The position numbers and the translations under genes are program-made. Under the pieces are notes generated by a model. That model was not told the DNA's origin. It did not search any database and saw only the letters and a list, made by a program, of their open reading frames with translations. From contig JAFTGG010000188.1 of the NCBI GenBank assembly GCA_017458025.1, positions 1 through 13,475 on the forward strand: a stretch of 13,475 bases of DNA, read 5' to 3'. This DNA comes from Oscillospiraceae bacterium (GTDB lineage Bacteria > Bacillota > Clostridia > Oscillospirales > Oscillospiraceae). Positions 12,331 through 13,475 of this stretch are shown piece by piece; position 1 is the stretch's first letter; every line of letters starts with the position of its first letter.

Positions 12331-12390
12331 TGTCAGGCTCCCAAAATCTCTTTGAAAAGTATTGCCGCGCCAAACCGTCGCCGCCTGACA
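12331..12390. repeat. 60-bp element with 8-bp inverted ends
   Basis: TGTCAGGC (12331-12338) and GCCTGACA (12383-12390) are perfect inverted ends around 44 bases, followed by A6. It lies between DUF523 and the terminator of the opposite gene pair. It could be a small repeat element or an RNA hairpin; no second copy is seen in the window. Confidence 0.4.
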
Positions 12391-12463
12391 AAAAATTTCC
12401 TCGCTGTTGGTTACGCTGCACATTTTGCAAACAAAACCTAATATCAGCATACCCCACGCAGAC

Positions 12464-12514
12464 AAAAAAGCAAGCGCGCCGCATTGAGACGGTTCTCAAC
12501 GTGGCGCGCTTTGC
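12464..12514 (-). terminator. Long terminator hairpin of the 108-aa/57-aa gene pair
   Basis: AAGCGCGCC (12472-12480) pairs with GGCGCGCTT (12503-12511), with an inner TTGAGA/TCTCAA stem and a four-base loop. Six T follow on the minus strand. It lies three bases beyond the 57-aa stop codon. Confidence 0.85.
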
Positions 12515-12516
12515 GC

Positions 12517-12690
12517 CTATGCCGCTTTGCGGTTTTCTTTTGCCGGAACGCGGTCCGCCGCGTTGTCCGCCGCCTGCCCGAGGTCTTCCGCGCACTCGTC
12601 CGCGCCGTCCAGCCAGATGATAAAGCGCATCAGCAGCTCCGAGATATAGCCGACTCCGATCAGCGCAAGGGTCAAAACTATGGGGGTCAT
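12517..12690 (-). CDS. Small single-pass membrane protein (57 aa)
   Basis: Begins MTPIVLTLALIGVGYISEL, a hydrophobic N-terminal segment of about 15 residues. A few residues later comes an acidic, Ala-rich soluble tail (DGADECAEDLGQAADNAAD) ending in basic residues. The start is secure: GAGGAGGG stands seven bases upstream of ATG at 12690. It begins 15 bases after the stop of the 108-aa gene, so the two are translated from one message, and a strong terminator follows. No family is recognised. The second half repeats Ala-Asp in a helix-like pattern. It may partner the coiled-coil protein upstream, which is inference from the operon. Confidence 0.8.
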   Translation of the reverse strand: MTPIVLTLALIGVGYISELLMRFIIWLDGADECAEDLGQAADNAADRVPAKENRKAA

Positions 12691-12705
12691 CGCTTTACCC
12701 TCCTC

Positions 12706-13032
12706 TCACGACGCGAGCTTCAGCTCGGCGCCGGCAAAGCCCGCGAGCATGAGCTGCCCGGGGATTGCTTCGGCGGCGAGCTGTTCCGCGGCGAGCTGCC
12801 GTTCGCGGCGCAGGTCGTCGAGCTTGGCTTTCGCCCGCTCGATCGCCGTCAAAACGTCCTCGATGGTATACAGGTGCGCGGGGATCACGGCCTCGGCCGC
12901 TTCACCCGTCAGCCGCGCGTAGAAGCGGCGGTCGTACTGCTCGTCCATGCGGCTTTGCGGCAGCCGTCCGGCAAGCTCGGCAAGCCGTCCGTTCAAGTCC
13001 TCCAGCCTTTGCAGCAAACGTTCCTCGCTCAT
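12706..13032 (-). CDS. Coiled-coil protein of unknown function (108 aa)
   Basis: Starts at ATG 13032, with AAAGGAGG eight bases upstream; a longer in-frame extension to 13176 has no ribosome site and crosses the divergent regulator's promoter. The chain is hydrophilic and highly charged. Residues 4-24 (LLQRLEDLNGRLAELAGRL) and about 57-90 (IEDVLTAIERAKAKLDDL and on) show heptad-like Leu/Ala spacing typical of coiled coils. The middle holds an aromatic patch (QYDRRFYARL), and the C-terminus is small and hydrophobic. No enzyme motif is visible. It is co-transcribed with the 57-aa membrane protein and divergent from a WYL regulator, which might control the pair. Confidence 0.8.
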   Translation of the reverse strand: MSEERLLQRLEDLNGRLAELAGRLPQSRMDEQYDRRFYARLTGEAAEAVIPAHLYTIEDVLTAIERAKAKLDDLRRERQLAAEQLAAEAIPGQLMLAGFAGAELKLAS

Positions 13033-13069
13033 TTGTAAAAGCCTCCTTTCAAATCGCAGCGATTCGTTC

Positions 13070-13119
13070 TTGACGCGCTCTGCGTTCTTTTGGTATACTG
13101 ATCCTAACAGCATATCTGT
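13070..13119 (+). promoter_or_regulatory. Promoter of the WYL regulator, with a small inverted repeat
   Basis: TTGACG (13070-13075), 18-base spacer, TATACT (13094-13099). ACAG (13107-13110) and CTGT (13116-13119) form a short inverted repeat near the predicted transcription start, a weak operator candidate for self-regulation. Confidence 0.6.
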
Positions 13120-13147
13120 ACGATAAACAGGACAGGGGGGACGCGCG

Positions 13148-13475
13148 ATGCCGAGATCGTCCGGACAAAAGCTCAAGCTGCTCTATATCATGGATTATCT
13201 GCTGCAAAATTCCGACGCGGAGCACCCCGTTACGGTGTGGCAGCTCGTCAGTTGCCTCGCCGCGCACGATATCGCCGCCGAGCGCAAGAGCATCTACGAC
13301 GACATCGAGGCGCTTCGCACCTACGGGCTGGACGTGGAGCAGGTCGCGGACGGGCGGTTTTACGGCTACTACGTCGCGTCCCGCCGCTTTGAGCTGCCGG
13401 AGCTGAAGCTTCTGGTGGACAGCGTGCAGTCGTACAAGTTCATTACGCAGCGCAAGACCAACACGCTCATCAAGA
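13148..13475 (+). CDS. WYL-domain transcriptional regulator, N-terminal 109 codons (cut by window edge)
   Basis: ATG at 13148 follows a GGGGGG-type ribosome site. The visible part is an N-terminal winged HTH: LKLLYIMDYLLQNSD (9-23), then VTVWQLVSCL as the second helix. The recognition helix with its wing is RKSIYDDIEALRTYGLDVE, typical of DeoR-like regulators of the WYL class. Next comes a linker (GRFYGYYVASRRFELPELKLL), the usual start of the region leading into the WYL sensor domain, which lies beyond the window. WYL proteins sense ligands, including nucleic-acid second messengers in some defence systems, and regulate neighbouring genes. Its target here could be the divergent small-gene pair, which is inference. 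Confidence 0.9.
   Translation, partial: MPRSSGQKLKLLYIMDYLLQNSDAEHPVTVWQLVSCLAAHDIAAERKSIYDDIEALRTYGLDVEQVADGRFYGYYVASRRFELPELKLLVDSVQSYKFITQRKTNTLIK

Noticed and set aside
12706..13176. Long version (156 aa) of the coiled-coil protein
   Set aside because: The extra N-terminus lacks a ribosome site and crosses the WYL promoter; ATG 13032 has a strong AAAGGAGG.

Overview
The window looks like a chromosome segment from an anaerobic, fairly high-GC Clostridia member, probably Oscillospiraceae-like. The pointers are strong AGGAGG-type ribosome sites, sigma-A-like promoters, thioredoxin paired with a reductase that seems to lack NADPH motifs, and family content typical of gut Firmicutes. This assignment is inference from reading alone.

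Layout. Positions 1-936 (-) hold the N-terminal part of a secreted or anchored protein. Then come trxA and a trxB-like gene (-, 1056-2249), whose only sensible start codon is ATA. A small membrane protein with a Zn ribbon is at 2448-2867 (+).

From about 3040 to 5444 lies a lower-GC accessory island. Three copies (A, B, C) of one terminal-inverted-repeat element bracket two minus-strand genes: a 93-aa stefin/cystatin-like protein and a ~406-aa ComEC-type metallo-beta-lactamase-fold hydrolase. The two genes share a near-identical promoter module. A 3' gene remnant and a strong two-way terminator lie between them. This is the best candidate in the window for an undescribed system.

Next is a five-gene tRNA operon (Gly-Arg-His-Gln-Lys, -, 5510-6021), a class-I glutamine-amidotransferase-like hydrolase with a TTG start (-), and tRNA-Ser(CGA) (+). 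A hairpin-rich stretch follows that may encode a very short RNA, then a small conserved-looking hydrophilic protein (-). A flavin-reductase gene and a nitroreductase-family gene (+) come next, then a hairpin-rich gap.

An 858-aa UvrA2-type ABC ATPase (9036-11612, -) is transcribed away from a DUF523/TudS-like desulfidase gene (+). Their two promoters appear to share one perfect 18-bp palindrome that supplies both -35 boxes. The window ends with a two-gene minus-strand unit of small proteins (57 and 108 aa), divergent from the 5' part of a WYL-domain regulator (+).

Functional themes: thiol and flavin redox (trxA/trxB, flavin reductase, nitroreductase), possible self-protection or drug tolerance (UvrA2, nitroreductase), and a tRNA-adjacent mobile-looking island.
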